In this document: piece by piece, positions 10,531-23,958 of the stretch
Layout: each line of letters begins with the position of its first letter
How positions within the stretch are numbered: position 1 is the first letter of the stretch
NCBI GenBank assembly: GCA_027627225.1
Contig: JAPFQT010000431.1
Coordinates: 1 to 64,000 of the forward strand
Source of the DNA: Congeria kusceri
Taxonomy: Eukaryota; Mollusca; Bivalvia; Myida; Dreissenidae
Length of the DNA stretch: 64,000 nt
Direction of reading: 5' to 3'
Made by a program: the position numbers and the translations under genes
The notes under the pieces: model-generated
The model's database searches: none
The model's input: the letters and a program-made list of their open reading frames with translations, nothing else
What the model was told of the DNA's origin: nothing

Positions 10531-10716
10531 TCTTAATGCATGTGCGTAAAGTGTCATCCCGGATCAGCCTGTGCAGTCCGCACAGGTTAATCAGGGACGA
10601 CACTTTCCGCCTACAGTGGAATTTTGTTTAGAAGAGACTTCCTTTAAACAGAAAATACCATAAAAGCGGACTGCACTTACTAATCTGGGACGACACTTTA
10701 CGCACTTGCATTAAGC
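10531..10716. mobile_element. Foldback MITE with ~45-bp inverted ends, U1/U2 border
   Basis: The left arm TCTTAATGCATGTGCGTAAA continues to GTGCAGTCCGC. The right arm, read on the other strand, gives GCTTAATGCAAGTGCGTAAA ... GTGCAGTCCGC. No coding capacity. The core GCGTAAAGTGTC is a motif I associate with abundant bivalve MITEs (recollection, not a search). It lies 50 bp upstream of exon A in transcription direction. Confidence 0.78.
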
Positions 10717-11349
10717 CCGGTTTTCTCACGGCGCGTCTCATATATCTTGTCATGCAACATTATTAGCCATATGCATGGAAAACAATCTGATCCTGATGAT
10801 TACAAACAACCGACATCTTGACGTAGTCTATAGCACTGAAATATTGGAAACAACGACATGTACATCATAATGCAGTATTAACAGCCATATGCAAGCAAAA
10901 CAAACTGCACCTAATGTTTATGCTTTAGCATAATGTGATATTTACATTGGACATCACATACCTTATAATAATATATTGTCAACTTTTAATAACTCTGAAA
11001 CATGTCAGTATATAATTCATACACTTGAAAGTTAGGAAACAAAAACAAACATATATACATGTATATTCCACTGTTGATTATTTTATCTTCATGTTTTAGC
11101 TATCAACTGGTCTTACTGTATATAATTTTCTTTTTATTATCCTATTGCACACTTTGTTTTGACTTTTTATTGGAAACAAAGAACTGATGTACTTCGAAGT
11201 TGTAACAGATCAGAATTACTAGTCACACTGGTACTCAGGGGTATGCATTTTGTATTGCTCATGTATTCATGTCACACATGAATTTAGTGATTTTTATTTT
11301 TTACTTTGACTTATAAACTGAAAAACTAGCGAAACATTATATAAATATA

Positions 11350-11480
11350 ATATGGCTGCATGTGTGACATTGATATTGTCAACCCGTCGGCAGAGTGTCA
11401 CCCAAGGCGAATGCCTAGTGGTGACATTCTGTTTCGAGGGTAAACAACATCAATAATCAATGTCTCTCACGCTGCCATAT
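11350..11480. repeat. 131-bp imperfect palindrome, U2
   Basis: Same palindrome as at 777-907. Confidence 0.7.
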
Positions 11481-13499
11481 AAACTGATTTATTTTATTAT
11501 ACCAAACAAAATTGAGTAAAATAGGGTAAACACATGTTTAATTCTGCCCATCAAGATTGAAGAATGCCTAAATATTCTTTCATATTCAGAAATACTTGAA
11601 AAACAATTTTTCTTACATTTAACATTGACGAGAATCGTTTGTTTACACACTAAATAGTGATGTCACGACTATATGACGTCACGACAAGGGAGGCAATCTT
11701 TTCATGATGCGGCTGAAAAACTGATGCAGTTACTTGCCCTCATATGACATTCAAAATGTCAGCCCGGTCACATGACCTGACAGTCACTTTCGCGTTTTCA
11801 CATGTCAAAAAGGTTGAAATGTTTTTGAGTCAAAATATCTCTTTCTCCAGTAATGGGAATTTATCATTGTACAGAAAAGCTACGTATAATAATACTAAAT
11901 ATTGTATGCACATACAACAAAAATTATTTAAGGTCATACAAAAATATCAACAAATGGTTTCATTTAAAAGTTTAGATAACATGTTTGTATTCATTTGTAT
12001 ATCAATATTTACATCAAAATGTTAAAGCTGTATGTAACAACATTTGAGAAAACTTTATGTATATACAAAGTAGTATTAATCCATTATTTTCATATACCTT
12101 TTTAGGTCTTTCTAAACAATAGTACATTAAATGAAAAAAACGAAACAACAACACATAACACGAGCGTACAAAGGCTAATTTTTAATATTATTATCATACC
12201 AGGTTGATTGTTTATTTTACTAATATTTTGTAATTTATGATATTTATTAGTATAATGTGAACCTTGATTTTGTCTGTTTTTGTTTAGGTGACTTGTGAAT
12301 ATTTGAATTGACTCTTCGAAATTGAATTTTGACCCTTGAAAATTTGGGTCAAAGGGTCAATGACCCTAGAAATGTACAGCCTACTGAACACCCTGATACA
12401 ATTATTAATTGACATAAACAATATAATTATAGCTTTGTTTTCATTTACCATTTTAAAAATATTAATACTTTTGTAACTTGAATTGCACACTTACAATATC
12501 TGAATTATTAAATTTATAAAGATTAAGATATACCCCAACATTTTAATTTAACACTTTCAAAAAATATTGTGCAAGTTTAATTGCAAGTAATTATGTTCAG
12601 AAACATTAAAAACAAAACTATACACCTGAATTTTTGTGGGTATTGAAACAATGGAGTTAACCAAATCTGTTAAAAATGTGTGAACAACATGATTGCTCAA
12701 TACTCAAACCAACTCAAGCTCTTCATTATGAACTGCTGATACTCAGTAATTAGCACAAACAACAATGTAAATTAAAAAAATGTAAAATTTTAATTATGAG
12801 TGTATTTAGACATACACAATGTAATCTATGAGAAAAATGGTATATAATGGTAAAATACTTGTACCTAGAACTATACAATCTGTTCATTCCAAGACAAACA
12901 GGTGTGAATAAAACCTATAATAGTATTTTATTATTGCAAAGTATAATGTTACCATACTGCAAACCTATTTATGCATACTAACAGTACTGGTATATTACTT
13001 CTTTGCCTAGACTGAAATCATCTGACAATTAAATAATTTGAAGTGCAAGGAACTTAGTTAAGTCACCAGTCACTAAGTTTTATAGCAGACAAATGTTGAA
13101 TGTAGATCATAGTTAATTTCTCAACAAATCTTGAGAGTTTCAAGTACTTTAGAATTAAGATGCACAAAAATGAATTTAAATTTGTATGAACTAAGACAAC
13201 ATTGAATAACAAAACACTATAGTTACCACAAACTTATTTGTAATATTCAGAAAAATATATTTTGAATGTGCAATTAACATAGCGTTGTGCAATTTATACT
13301 GCTTATAATATGTAAAGAAAGGAATAACACTATAATTTTAGCTGAACTATGAGAAAAAATGTGTAACAGTTCACATTGTCAAACCATGTGTCATTGTGAA
13401 CACCGTATATCAAGTTCACACTCGTATGTTCACAAGTTTAATGCCTATTTTAAGTTGTTAAAATTCAAAGAGGTAGTGGTAGGTTCTTTATCTGAACTG

Positions 13500-14915
13500 T
13501 AGTCTGGACCAAGTACGTGCTGATGTGAGCCACTATTAGCACATGCCTGTCCATTTCACATCAACAAAGAAGGAATGTATTGCCATATCAACTTATGGTT
13601 AATGTGGCCTGGTACAAGTGTGTGCTGATGTGAGACACTATTGGCACATGCCTGTGCTGGGAAACATGGCCATTTCACATCGAGACGGAAGGAATATATT
13701 GTCATTTCAACTAATGGTTAATGGGACCTGGCACAAGTGTGTCCTGACTTAGACACTATTAGCACATGCCTGTGCTGGGAAACATGGCCATTTCACATCA
13801 AGACAGGGGTATATTGCCATATCAACTAATGGTTAATGTGACCTGAAAGTGTGTGCTGATGTGAGACACTATTAGCACATGCATGTGCTGGGAAACATGG
13901 CCATTTCACATCAAGACAGAAGGAACATATTGCCATATCAACAAATGGTTAATGTGTCTTGGTACAAGTGTGTTCTGATGTGAGACAATTTTAGCACATG
14001 CCTGTGCTCGGAAACATGGCCATTTCAAATCAAGACAGTAGGAATATATTGTCATATCAACTTATGATTAATGTGTCTTGGTACAAGTGTGTGCTGATGT
14101 GAGCCACTATTAGCACATGCATGTGCTGGGAAACATGGCCATTTCACATCAAGACAGAAGGAATATATTGCCATATCAACTTATGGTTAATGTGACCTGG
14201 TACAAGTGTGTGCTGATGTGAAACAATATAAGCACATGCCTGTGCTGGCAAACATGGCCATATCACATCAATACAGAAGAAATATATTGCCATATCAACT
14301 AATGGTTAATGTGACCTGGTACAAGTGTGTGCTGATGTTAGACAATATTAGCACATGCATGTGCTGGGAAACATGGCAATTTCACATCATGACAAAAGGA
14401 ATATATTGCCATATCAACTAATAGTTAATGTGACCTGGTACAAGTGTGTGCTGATGTGAGACACTATTAGCACATGTCTGTGCTGGGAAACATGGCCATT
14501 TCACATCAAGACATAATGAATATATTGCCATATCAACTAATGGTAAATGTCACCTGGTAAAAGTGTGTGCCGATGTGAGACCCTACCACCACATGCCTGT
14601 GCTGGGAAACATGGCCATTTCACATGAAGACAAAATGAATATATTGCCATATCAACTTATGGTTAACGTGACCTGCTACAAGTGTGTGCTGATGTGAGAC
14701 ACCATAAGCACATGCCTGTGCTGGGAAACATGGCTATAAAACATCAATACAGAAGGAATATATTGTCATATCAACTAATGCTTAATGTGACCTGGTACAA
14801 GTGTGTGCTGATGTGGGACACCATAAGCACATGTCCATTTCACATCAATACAAAAGAAATATATTGCCATATCAACTTATGGTTAATGTGACCTGGTACA
14901 TGTGTGTACTGATGT
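13500..14915. repeat. 119-bp minisatellite array, U2
   Basis: About 12 monomers. It includes shortened monomers at about 13805-13850 (AAGACAGGGGTATATT) and at 14830, where part of a monomer is missing. Confidence 0.95.
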
Positions 14916-15183
14916 ATTTTTCTACTTGTATCTTATATAATGCTATTGCATTGAAAGCTAACCTGGATACATGTTACAGAAACTAAACATACCACAAGTT
15001 AAATGTCATTTATTTACTGTTTTACTTTTACGCACTTTACTTTTTGCACTTATACAAATTTAACATGACATTTGGTCCTTGTATCTTTGATCTTTCACTG
15101 GACTGACTGGAATATAACCAGTCAGTCAGGTATATTTCGGACTATCTGTAGTAAGGTAACGTAAAATATGTTTGCATATATAC

Positions 15184-15341
15184 CGCAATATTTGGTTTAA
15201 TTTTCAGCAGGTCAAACATGGTGGCCATGTCAATCAAACTATGGCGTACTTCCCGATACAGTGAACCAATGAAATTGAGGGGAATCAAGCGCTCGAACAG
15301 CAGGCCGTTCACCATGACTAGATCGCCGACTGTCATCGTAC
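15184..15341 (-). pseudogene. ABCB7: ABCB7-like exon E, U2
   Basis: 158-bp open exon. The D-E split codon is GGT (Gly), giving [10 protein letters not shown], closer to the family than U1. It shares F-E-R-L with U1 and U3. Confidence 0.9.
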
Positions 15342-16971
15342 CTGAGGATGAGAAGCCATTATAGTTAAGGACTGAAAAGACGATATCAGTGCAGAGAATG
15401 TTTTCTGCATTCCTAAGAATGCATTCTCAATCACTAGTAAACCTTAGTCTCCCCAATTAAAAACATTTTCGAACAGGCATTTGTTTTCAACCAATATAAA
15501 CACAGTTCATAACTATTGAATTAAAACTGCTACAATGTTTCTTCCCCATTCACAAGATTTCATGCAATTGGGAACTGAAAGTGTACTTGAGTTGCATGAC
15601 ACCTATTGCATCAAACAATCTTGCACTTTACCATATTTAATGTTTGTTTTCCCACAATCTATTTTTTCGGCCACCCTCAAAATTAGCTAAAATAAATATT
15701 TGTTTGAGTCAATTTTTTTGGACCCTTTCAGAAAAGGAAATAAACTACTATCTAGGTTTTTGGTTGGATACTTATTGGAAATATCCATTGACATTAAATA
15801 TTTCACAGGAAGCGATGATGGTTTTCACAGGTTTTTCCGAATTGTTTATTAATGTAATCATGCATTCTATACACAGAGGATGACGTCACATGCCAAACCT
15901 CTGTACTTAACTGCATTATTTCTCCCAAAACGGCGAAATGTGCTTACGCATGAAGTAATCCCGCGTATGAAAGTTGTTTCAGAAATGACTTTATTGATAC
16001 CATTAATCAGTCTAATATTCAGATAATACTGCTAGTAGAATATATTTCTGTTATAATATAAAATAACAGTAAAATCTCAGTTGTTCGTGTTTAACGCTAC
16101 TTAGCTTGTTTATTATAAAAAGCTACTTTCACTTTTATTTTGTGTCAAAATTCAAGGTTAGATGCCAGTAAATCAAATTCCCGTAGGGTCCCATTATAAA
16201 ACGGCGAACTTTCAGATTTCAGATTGTGCAAACTTGGTGTCTGTTCAAAGATGAATCTTTCGTCATCCAAAAATTGCAATAAAAAGAAATGGCATTTTAC
16301 TTCTAAGAAAATGCGTCTCACCCGAATGCAGACACCTGTAGAAACTAGGGTTTAGGCAGTCATATTTCGACAAAAGCCCCATGCCACAGTAAACACACCC
16401 CAAAAACCCATCTTTTAAGTTAGCCTCCAAAGAAATCCACAAAAATGTTCCAAACACACAGAGGATATTAGAAATAACCACAAAAGGCATGTCTGACATT
16501 GCTAAATGCTTTTCATAGCAGAAGAAAAATAGAACTCTAGTAAAAGGCAATATTTCGAATGTAAAACGGAGGGAAACACGTTGATTTACTGGTATCTAAC
16601 CTCCATGCGATGTTAAATCAGCCATTGCAAGCTATGCTGGAAAGTAGCGCGTACCCATAATGCCTAGAGCTTGAGTTCACAGGTCTGTCAGACCAGTGTA
16701 CACACAACGGCTATCATGTGAAGTCTTTACAGCCCGACTTTGAATGCCCATTAGCAAGTTGTACAATGGCTTTAATATAGTCTCAGGTAATAAATTAATG
16801 CCTTTAGCACTAAACGCAAACCATATTCGCTGATAACAATACTAATTTACGATTTTTATGACAATATTGCAGATGCTACCTTTTAGGACAAATTTTGAAC
16901 AATTATTTTTTGTGACACAAACTTTTGGGAGGTTGAAAAAATGTATGCCTTCGAAAACGTAACGTTTTTAC

Positions 16972-17146
16972 CTGCCATGATGCCCTGGCTGGCGAGGATC
17001 ATGATGGCTGTCAGTCCGACACTAAAGATGAAGTTCTGACTCCAGTTCAGCAGGGCCAGACTGGTTACAGTTTTCACTGACTTCTCCTCATATACACTAA
17101 GAATTGTGTCGTACCGTCCTGCCTCGTCCTTCTAGTTATTGAAACA
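16972..17146 (-). pseudogene. ABCB7: ABCB7-like exon D with in-frame TAG, U2
   Basis: 175-bp exon with the shared TAG at 17132-17134. A private change turns the conserved A-E-R-Y-D into A-G-R-Y-D (GAA to GGA). Otherwise it matches U1, including the Cys at the first codon. Confidence 0.9.
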
Positions 17147-17574
17147 CTGAAATTACAGAGAAAACAATAATTGGAATATGGTATGAACAAATAAATGTTT
17201 GTGACTGAACACCAATATTAGAACACATATATTCAAACTCATGGCCCACTCTGCCAGTCACCAAATTAGCCAATGACTACATTTTGAACATTTACTTTTC
17301 TAAAGAAAATCTATTTTGGTTTTAATGGTTAATCATGTTTATATCTTGTGTTGTGTTGTGCGTATTGTCTTGTATTTTATAGGCAATAGGTCATTTGCCT
17401 TGAATAATGGACCAGCGGATGTTAATAAGGGTTTCTCTCTTGGTGATGTCTGTGGAATTTCTTCATTCTTATATTTATTCTTTTAAAAAAATCCTATTAA
17501 ATGTCTATTGTGAGTAGGGTTTTAACATAATACAATAAGTTTGTCTAAAGACATGTTTAAGCCCTAAGGAGGGA

Positions 17575-17694
17575 AATAGTCTGCTAATTTCTGTGACAAA
17601 CAATAGATCCAAAAATAGTCTGCTAATTGCTGTGACAAACAATTGAGTCCAAAAACAGTCTGCTAATTGCTGTGACAAACAATTGAGTCCAAAA
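17575..17694. repeat. Three ~40-bp direct repeats, U2
   Basis: Same triplet; the first copy is degenerate (GCTAATTTCTG, two bases shorter). Confidence 0.88.
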
Positions 17695-18043
17695 CAACTC
17701 AGTGAAGTTACTTGGAAACATACCAGTAATTAAGTAATTGGAAATAGCGTACAAAACAACTTACACGTACATTCTAAGAATCGTTATACATCTGAGCAAA
17801 AACATAACAGATTTTCAAGCTTTTAGCTTTTAAACACTTTTTAAAGCCATTAAATCTTGCAACAAATTCATGTTTTGGAAGCGTACCTTCACTGTCTCGT
17901 AGTTGACGAGTGAGAACGTACATGTACATTCTAAGACTCTTAATACATCTGAACTTTTAACAAAAACATTACAGATTTTCAAGCTTTAAGCTCTTAAACA
18001 CTTTAAAACCACTAAATATTACATGCATGTTTTGGAAGTGTAC

Positions 18044-18131
18044 CTTCACTGTCTTGTAGTTGATGAGTGAGTCTATGGCCTTGTTGCCTGCCTCTCCTTC
18101 AGCCTGGTTCATCTGCACTCGGATCTTTGTC
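18044..18131 (-). pseudogene. ABCB7: ABCB7-like exon C, U2
   Basis: 88-bp exon, identical by eye to U1 ([12 protein letters not shown]...NYKTVK), splice sites intact. The partial copy of its 3' end is at 17887-17914. Confidence 0.9.
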
Positions 18132-18776
18132 CTATATAGGGGACAAGTTTTGTAACAACAAAGATAATAATTTTGAATTAACACAACTATAAATTCTTAA
18201 CAAAAATTATTTTTCAAATTCACACAACTACTACTTTTGTAGCTCTAGAGTTGACGATAACCTAATTAAACCTGGTTCATACTGACAATTTCAAATTCAC
18301 ACTTTCTGTAGCTGTAGACTGAAAGATGAGGATAATATAATTATTCCAAGTTCAGCAATCAACTTCAGCAGTAAGGAATGCCAATATGACAAGCTTTTAA
18401 AGTAATTTTCATTGACGGCATTTAATATTTGTCATGCATTATAACGAGAATGTTCTACATATACAGAGATATCCCTAATATGTACAACACATCCATGGAA
18501 CCTCAATTATTGAACAATCCATGAGTATTGTTAAAGTTTTTTCACAGCTACAAAACTGGCAGATACCAGTTAAATTTATACTGGGTATATCACACCAATA
18601 TTTTCTTGATATTGCTCCACATATTCTTGAATATGCATGTAGTTATATACAGGTAAATAATACAAGAGCAGTAATTTCTGTAAGAATTTGATAACAGAAT
18701 TATAGTACTTCATCTCAACACTTCTACTCAGCACCCACATGATTTTTTAATTTAAATCCCTCTATAAATCCCCTAA

Positions 18777-20732
18777 TGCTAGGTTCCCACTATCACGATT
18801 TACGCCACGATTGAAATTGTGGTCTAAATCGTGGACCAATCGTGATGATCCTATCATATCTTGAGGTCAGTCGTGGCAATCGTGTTCATCGTCGAACGGT
18901 TCAAAAATTATTTACTATTAACACGACCAACTGCGATCAATTTTCCATTGGGATCAGCGTATCAGATCTTATTGCATCGTAACAAAGTGCGAAAAATCGT
19001 ATCTAATCGTGCATCCAAATCGTGGTGATCAGGACCGATCATAGACGAGATAAAACACCACGCTCTGTTAAGATGTGTTGCGATCTCCAAGAAACAATGA
19101 AGTCAATAGTCAGTCAGGCTGTATTTATATCATTCGGGTCCAGTCGTAGCTCGAATTGTGATCTCCATAGATCATGATCGTGAAAGACATCGCGACCACA
19201 ATTGTATCCTATTGTAACGGAGCGCATGGATTCGTGATAAGCGTATCGTACAACACATCCATGGAACCTCAATTATTGAACAATCCATGAGTAGGGTTAA
19301 AGTTTTTTCACATCTACAAAACTGGCAGATACCAGTTAAATTTATACTGCGTATATCACACCAACATTTTCTTGATATTGCTCCACATATTGTTGAGTAT
19401 GCATGTAGTTATATACAGGTAAATAATACAAGAGCAGTAATTTCTGTAAGAATTTGATAACAGAGTTATAGTACTTCATCTCAACACTTCTACTCAGCAC
19501 CCACATGATTTTTTAATTTAAATCCCTCTATAAATCCCCTAATGCTAGGTTCCCACTATCACGATTTGCGCCACGATTGAAATTGTGGTCTAAATCGTGG
19601 ACCAATCGTGATGATTCTATCATATCTTGAGGTCAGTCGTGGCAATCGTGTTCATCGTCGAACGGTTCAAAAATTATTTACGATTAACACGACCAATGCG
19701 ACCAATTGTCCATTGGGATCAGCGTATCAGATCTTATTGCATCGTAACAAAGTGCGAAAAATCGTATCTAATCGTGCATCCAAATCGTGGTGATCAGGAC
19801 CGATCATAGACGAGATAAAACACCACGCTCTGTTAAGATGTGTTGCGATCTCCAAGAAACAATGAAGTCAATAGTCAGTCAGGCTGTATTTATATCATTC
19901 GGGTCCAGTCGTAGCTCGAATTGTGATCTCCATAGATCATGATCGTGAAAGACATCGCGACCACAATTGTATCCTATTGTAACGGAGCGCATGGATTCGT
20001 GATAAGCGTATCGTACAACACATCCATGGAACTTCAATTATTGAACAATCCATGAGTAGGGTTAAAGTTTTTTCACAGCTACAAAACTCTCAGCACCCAA
20101 ATTATTTTTTAATTTAAATCCCTCTATATATCCCCTAATGCTAGGTTCCCACTATCACGATTTGCGCCACGATTGTTGTGGTCTAAATCGTGGACCAATC
20201 GTGATGATCCTATCATATCTTGAGGTCAGTCGTGGCAATCGTGTTCATCGTCGAACGGTTCAAAAATTATTTACGATTAACACGACCAACTGCGACCAAT
20301 TGTCCATTGGGATCAGCGTATCAGATCTTATTGCATCGTAACAAAGTGCGAAAAATCGTATCTAATCGTGCATCCAAATCGTGGTGATCAGGACCGATCA
20401 TAGACGAGATAAAACACCACGCTCTGTTAAGATGTGTTGCGATCTCCAAGAAACAATGAAGTCAATAGTCAGTCAGGCTGTATTTATATCATTCGGGTCC
20501 AGTCGTAGCTCGAATTGTGATCTCCATAGATCATGATCGTGAAAGACATCGCGACCACAATTGTATCCTATTGTAACGGAGCGCATGGATTCGTGATAAG
20601 CGTATCGTACAACACATCCATGGAACTTCAATTATTGAACAATCCATGAGTAGGGTTAAAGTTTTTTCACAGCTACAAAACTCTCAGCACCCACATTATT
20701 TTTTAATTTAAATCCCTCTATATATCCCCTAA
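18777..20732. mobile_element. Three truncated CGAT-rich MITE subrepeats, U2
   Basis: Truncated copies start at 18777, 19543 and 20139, each ending at GCGTATCG and fused to TACAACACATCC. Spacings are 766, 596 and 594 bp. The short form lacks about 171 bp of host sequence between CTACAAAACT and CTCAGCACCC. Confidence 0.88.
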
Positions 20733-21525
20733 TGCTAGGTTCCCACTATCACGATTTGCGCCACGATTGTTGTGGTCTAAATCGTGGACCAATCGTGATG
20801 ATCCTATCATATCTTGAGGTCAGTCGTGGCAATCGTGTTCATCGTCGAACGGTTCAAAAATTATTTACGATTAACACGACCAACTGCGACCAATTGTCCA
20901 TTGGGATCAGCGTATCAGATCTTATTGCATCGTAACAAAGTGCGAAAAATCGTATCTAATCGTGCATCCAAATCGTGGTGATCAGGACCGATCATAGACG
21001 AGATAAAACACCACGCTCTGTTAAGATGTGTTGCGATCTCAAGAAACAATGCAGTCAATAGTCAGTCAGGCTGTATTTATATCATTCGGGTCCAGTCGTA
21101 GCTCGAATTGTGATCTCCATAGATCATGATCGTGAAAGACATCGCGACCACAATTGTATCCTATTGTAACGGAGCGCATGGATTCGTGATAAGCGTATCG
21201 GGACTTATCTGAACGTACTAGAACGTCCTTTTTCGGGGAACCCGATCGAAATGATCGTGTCAGATCGAGACCCATTTGTGGACAATATCGAAACAATCCC
21301 AACGGTACGTATGTAATCGTATCTAAACTGGAGATCAGACCGTGACACCTGTAATTAACGAATCGCAAAACATCGTACAAAAACAGAGCGCAAAACATCG
21401 TATCAAAACGTATGGACTCGCATCACATTGTATCCAAGCCTGAAAAATCAAAGAAATACCACGATCAGCTGCAAGTGGCCAATCGTGGCGTTCGTGACAG
21501 ACCACAGGATAGTGGGAACCTAGCA
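20733..21525. mobile_element. CGAT-rich MITE, full length, U2
   Basis: 793 bp with both TGCTAGGTTCCCACTATC ends, TAA flanks. Confidence 0.87.
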
Positions 21526-21683
21526 TAAATACATTAAAATAATGTTCCACCTAGAATGCAGAGCATGGTGGTCGATAATTATATACCCCTAAAATACTGT
21601 TATCACATTTGTCGCAAAGAAATATTCACAGAAGTACACAATCACAAATGCTACCCATAATATGTATGGATGAAACTACACAC

Positions 21684-21763
21684 CTCCACTGTGTGATCAG
21701 CAAGGTAAATATCGTGTAGGTTGTTATGCAGCCAATCGTTACACCTGCAAACTCCGGGCCGCA
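21684..21763 (-). pseudogene. ABCB7: ABCB7-like exon B, U2
   Basis: 80-bp exon, identical by eye to the U1 copy, with the same TATTTCAG acceptor and GTGTGT donor. It ends with the AG that completes Arg on exon C. Confidence 0.87.
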
Positions 21764-22260
21764 CTGAAATACCAAATGAGTATTCAAGGATTTACTTTCA
21801 CTGGAATGGTATATAATTTAATTTAAACATACCTGTTTTTGTATCTTCAGATACTGTCATACAAATACAATAAGACAAATAGAAGGAATAAGAAAACTAA
21901 CGTAGAAAATGTTTCTGTAGTATGAGACAGCTAAAAGTAGATCATAGTAAATTTATTGGTGATAAAGTCAAGTAAAATCTATTTAATTTCTGATTAAAAC
22001 AGACTGAAAGTACTGTAAAATCATTTTATTTCGCGGAGGTCTAATTTTTCGCCTATTTTGTGGTCCAAACTGAATGCAACTTTAAGACCCGGCTGTAATT
22101 CTCTTTTCGCACGATTATTAGAAAATACATACCCAAAAATGAAAAAATGGGCAAATTAAAGACCAAGCGCATTAGCAGTTTTTCAAGAATGTATACATTT
22201 AGACATCCAATCAAATAAAATGATTTTACAGGGTGATGGCACAGAAACAGCGAGGCCTAC

Positions 22261-22342
22261 CAGGACGCCAGTAACCATGAGCACCTCGAGAACTGTGGGA
22301 ACCACGTTGAACACCACCGACCTGAGGACACAGTCTATATCC
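22261..22342 (-). pseudogene. ABCB7: ABCB7-like exon A, U2
   Basis: Same 82-bp exon and splice sites as in U1. The first codons read D-I-D-C-V-L instead of G-I-E-C-V-L. The family has Gly at the first position, so G to D looks derived. Open reading frame throughout. Confidence 0.82.
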
Positions 22343-22391
22343 CTGAAATGTACGAAACAAAGACATATGAGGCGTGTCGAGGTAAATCAGG

Positions 22392-22577
22392 TCTTAATGC
22401 ATGTGCGTAAAGTGTCATCCCGGATCAGCCTGTGCAGTCCGCACAGGTTAATCAGGGACGACACTTTCCGCCTACAGTGGAATTTTGTTTAGAAGAGACT
22501 TCCTTTAAACAGAAAATACCATAAAAGCGGACTGCACTTACTAATCTGGGACGACACTTTACGCACTTGCATTAAGC
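22392..22577. mobile_element. Foldback MITE, U2/U3 border
   Basis: Same inverted-repeat element at the same place next to exon A. Confidence 0.78.
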
Positions 22578-23210
22578 CCGGTTTTCTCACGGCGCGTCTC
22601 ATATATCTTGTCATGCAACATTATTAGCCATATGCATGCAAAACAATCTGATCCTGATGATTACAAACAACCGACATCTTGACGTAGTCTATAGCACTGA
22701 AATATTGGAAACAACGACATGTACATCATAATGCAGTATTAACAGCCATATGCAAGCAAAACAAACTGCACCTAATGTTTATGCTTTAGCATAATGTGAT
22801 ATTTACATTGGACATCACATACCTTATAATAATATATTGTCAACTTTTAATAACTCTGAAACATGTCAGTATATAATTCATACACTTGAAAGTTAGGAAA
22901 CAAAAACAAATATATATACATGTATATTCCACTGTTGATTATTTTATCTTCATGTTTTAGCTATCAACTGGTCTTACTGTATATAATTTTCTTTTTATTA
23001 TCCTATTGCACACTTTGTTTTGACTTTTTATTGGAAACAAAGAACTGATGTACTTCGAAGTTGTAACAGATCAGAATTACTAGTCACACTGGTACTCAGG
23101 GGTATGCATTTTGTATTGCTCATGTATTCATGTCACACATGAATTTAGTGATTTTTATTTTTTACTTTGACTTATAGACTGAAAAACTAGCGAAACATTA
23201 TATAAATATA

Positions 23211-23341
23211 ATATGGCTGCATGTGTGACATTGATATTGTCAACCCGTCGGCAGAGTGTCACCCAAGGCGAATGCCTAGTGGTGACATTCTGTTTCGAGG
23301 GTAAACAACATCAATAATCAATGTCTCTCACGCTGCCATAT
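23211..23341. repeat. 131-bp imperfect palindrome, U3
   Basis: Same palindrome as at 777-907. Confidence 0.7.
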
Positions 23342-23958
23342 AAACTGATTTATTTTATTATACCAAACAAAATTGAGTAAAATAGGATAAACACATGCTT
23401 AATTCTGCCCATCAAGATTGAAGAATGCCTAAATATTCTTTCATATTCAGAAATACTTGAAAAACAATTTTTCTTACATTTAACATTGACGAGAATCGTT
23501 TGTTTACACACTAAATAGTGATGTCACGACTATATGACGTCACGACAAGGGAGGCAATCTTTTCATGATGCGGCTGAAAAACTGATGCAGTTACTTGCCC
23601 TCATATGACATTCAAAATGTCAGCCCGGTCACATGACCTGACAGTCACTTTCGCGTGGTCACATGTCAAAAAGGTTGAAATGTTTTTGAGTCAAAATATC
23701 TCTTTCTCCAGTAATGGGAATTTATCATTGTAGAGAAAAGCTACGTATAATAATACTAAATATTGTATGCACATACAACAAAAATTATTTAAGGTCATAC
23801 AAAAAATATCAACAAATGGTTTCATTTAACAGTTTAGATAACATGTTTGTATTCATTTGTATATCAATATTTACATCAAAATGTTAAAGCTGTATGTAAC
23901 AACATTTGAGAAAATTTTATGTATATACAAAGTAGTATTAATCCATTATTTTCATATA

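Larger units (their letters stand above)
1..10572. repeat. Large tandem unit U1 (ABCB7 exon cassette)
   Basis: First of five head-to-tail units, near-identical by eye. The start is set at the same point in the foldback MITE in every unit (1, 10573, 22434, 44089, 54400), so the phase is arbitrary. Contents: MITE remnant 1-144, palindrome 777-907, minisatellite 2928-4238, minus-strand exons E-A at 4508-10481, one truncated and one full CGAT-rich MITE (8106-9664). It lacks the 700-bp segment seen in U3 and U5. What lies left of base 1 is unknown. Confidence 0.95.
10573..22433. repeat. Large tandem unit U2
   Basis: Second unit, 11861 bp. It is longer than U1 mainly because the CGAT-rich MITE segment is present four times (starts 18777, 19543, 20139, 20733). 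Exons are E 15184-15341, D 16972-17146, C 18044-18131, B 21684-21763, A 22261-22342. Stretches 10717-11349, 11481-13500, 15342-16971, 17147-17880, 18132-18776 and 21764-22260 are the same AT-rich non-coding or intronic sequences described for U1; I see nothing else in them. Confidence 0.95.

Noticed and set aside
10359..10631. 90-residue plus-strand ORF over exon A and the MITE
   Set aside because: It is the antisense shadow of exon A running into the foldback element.
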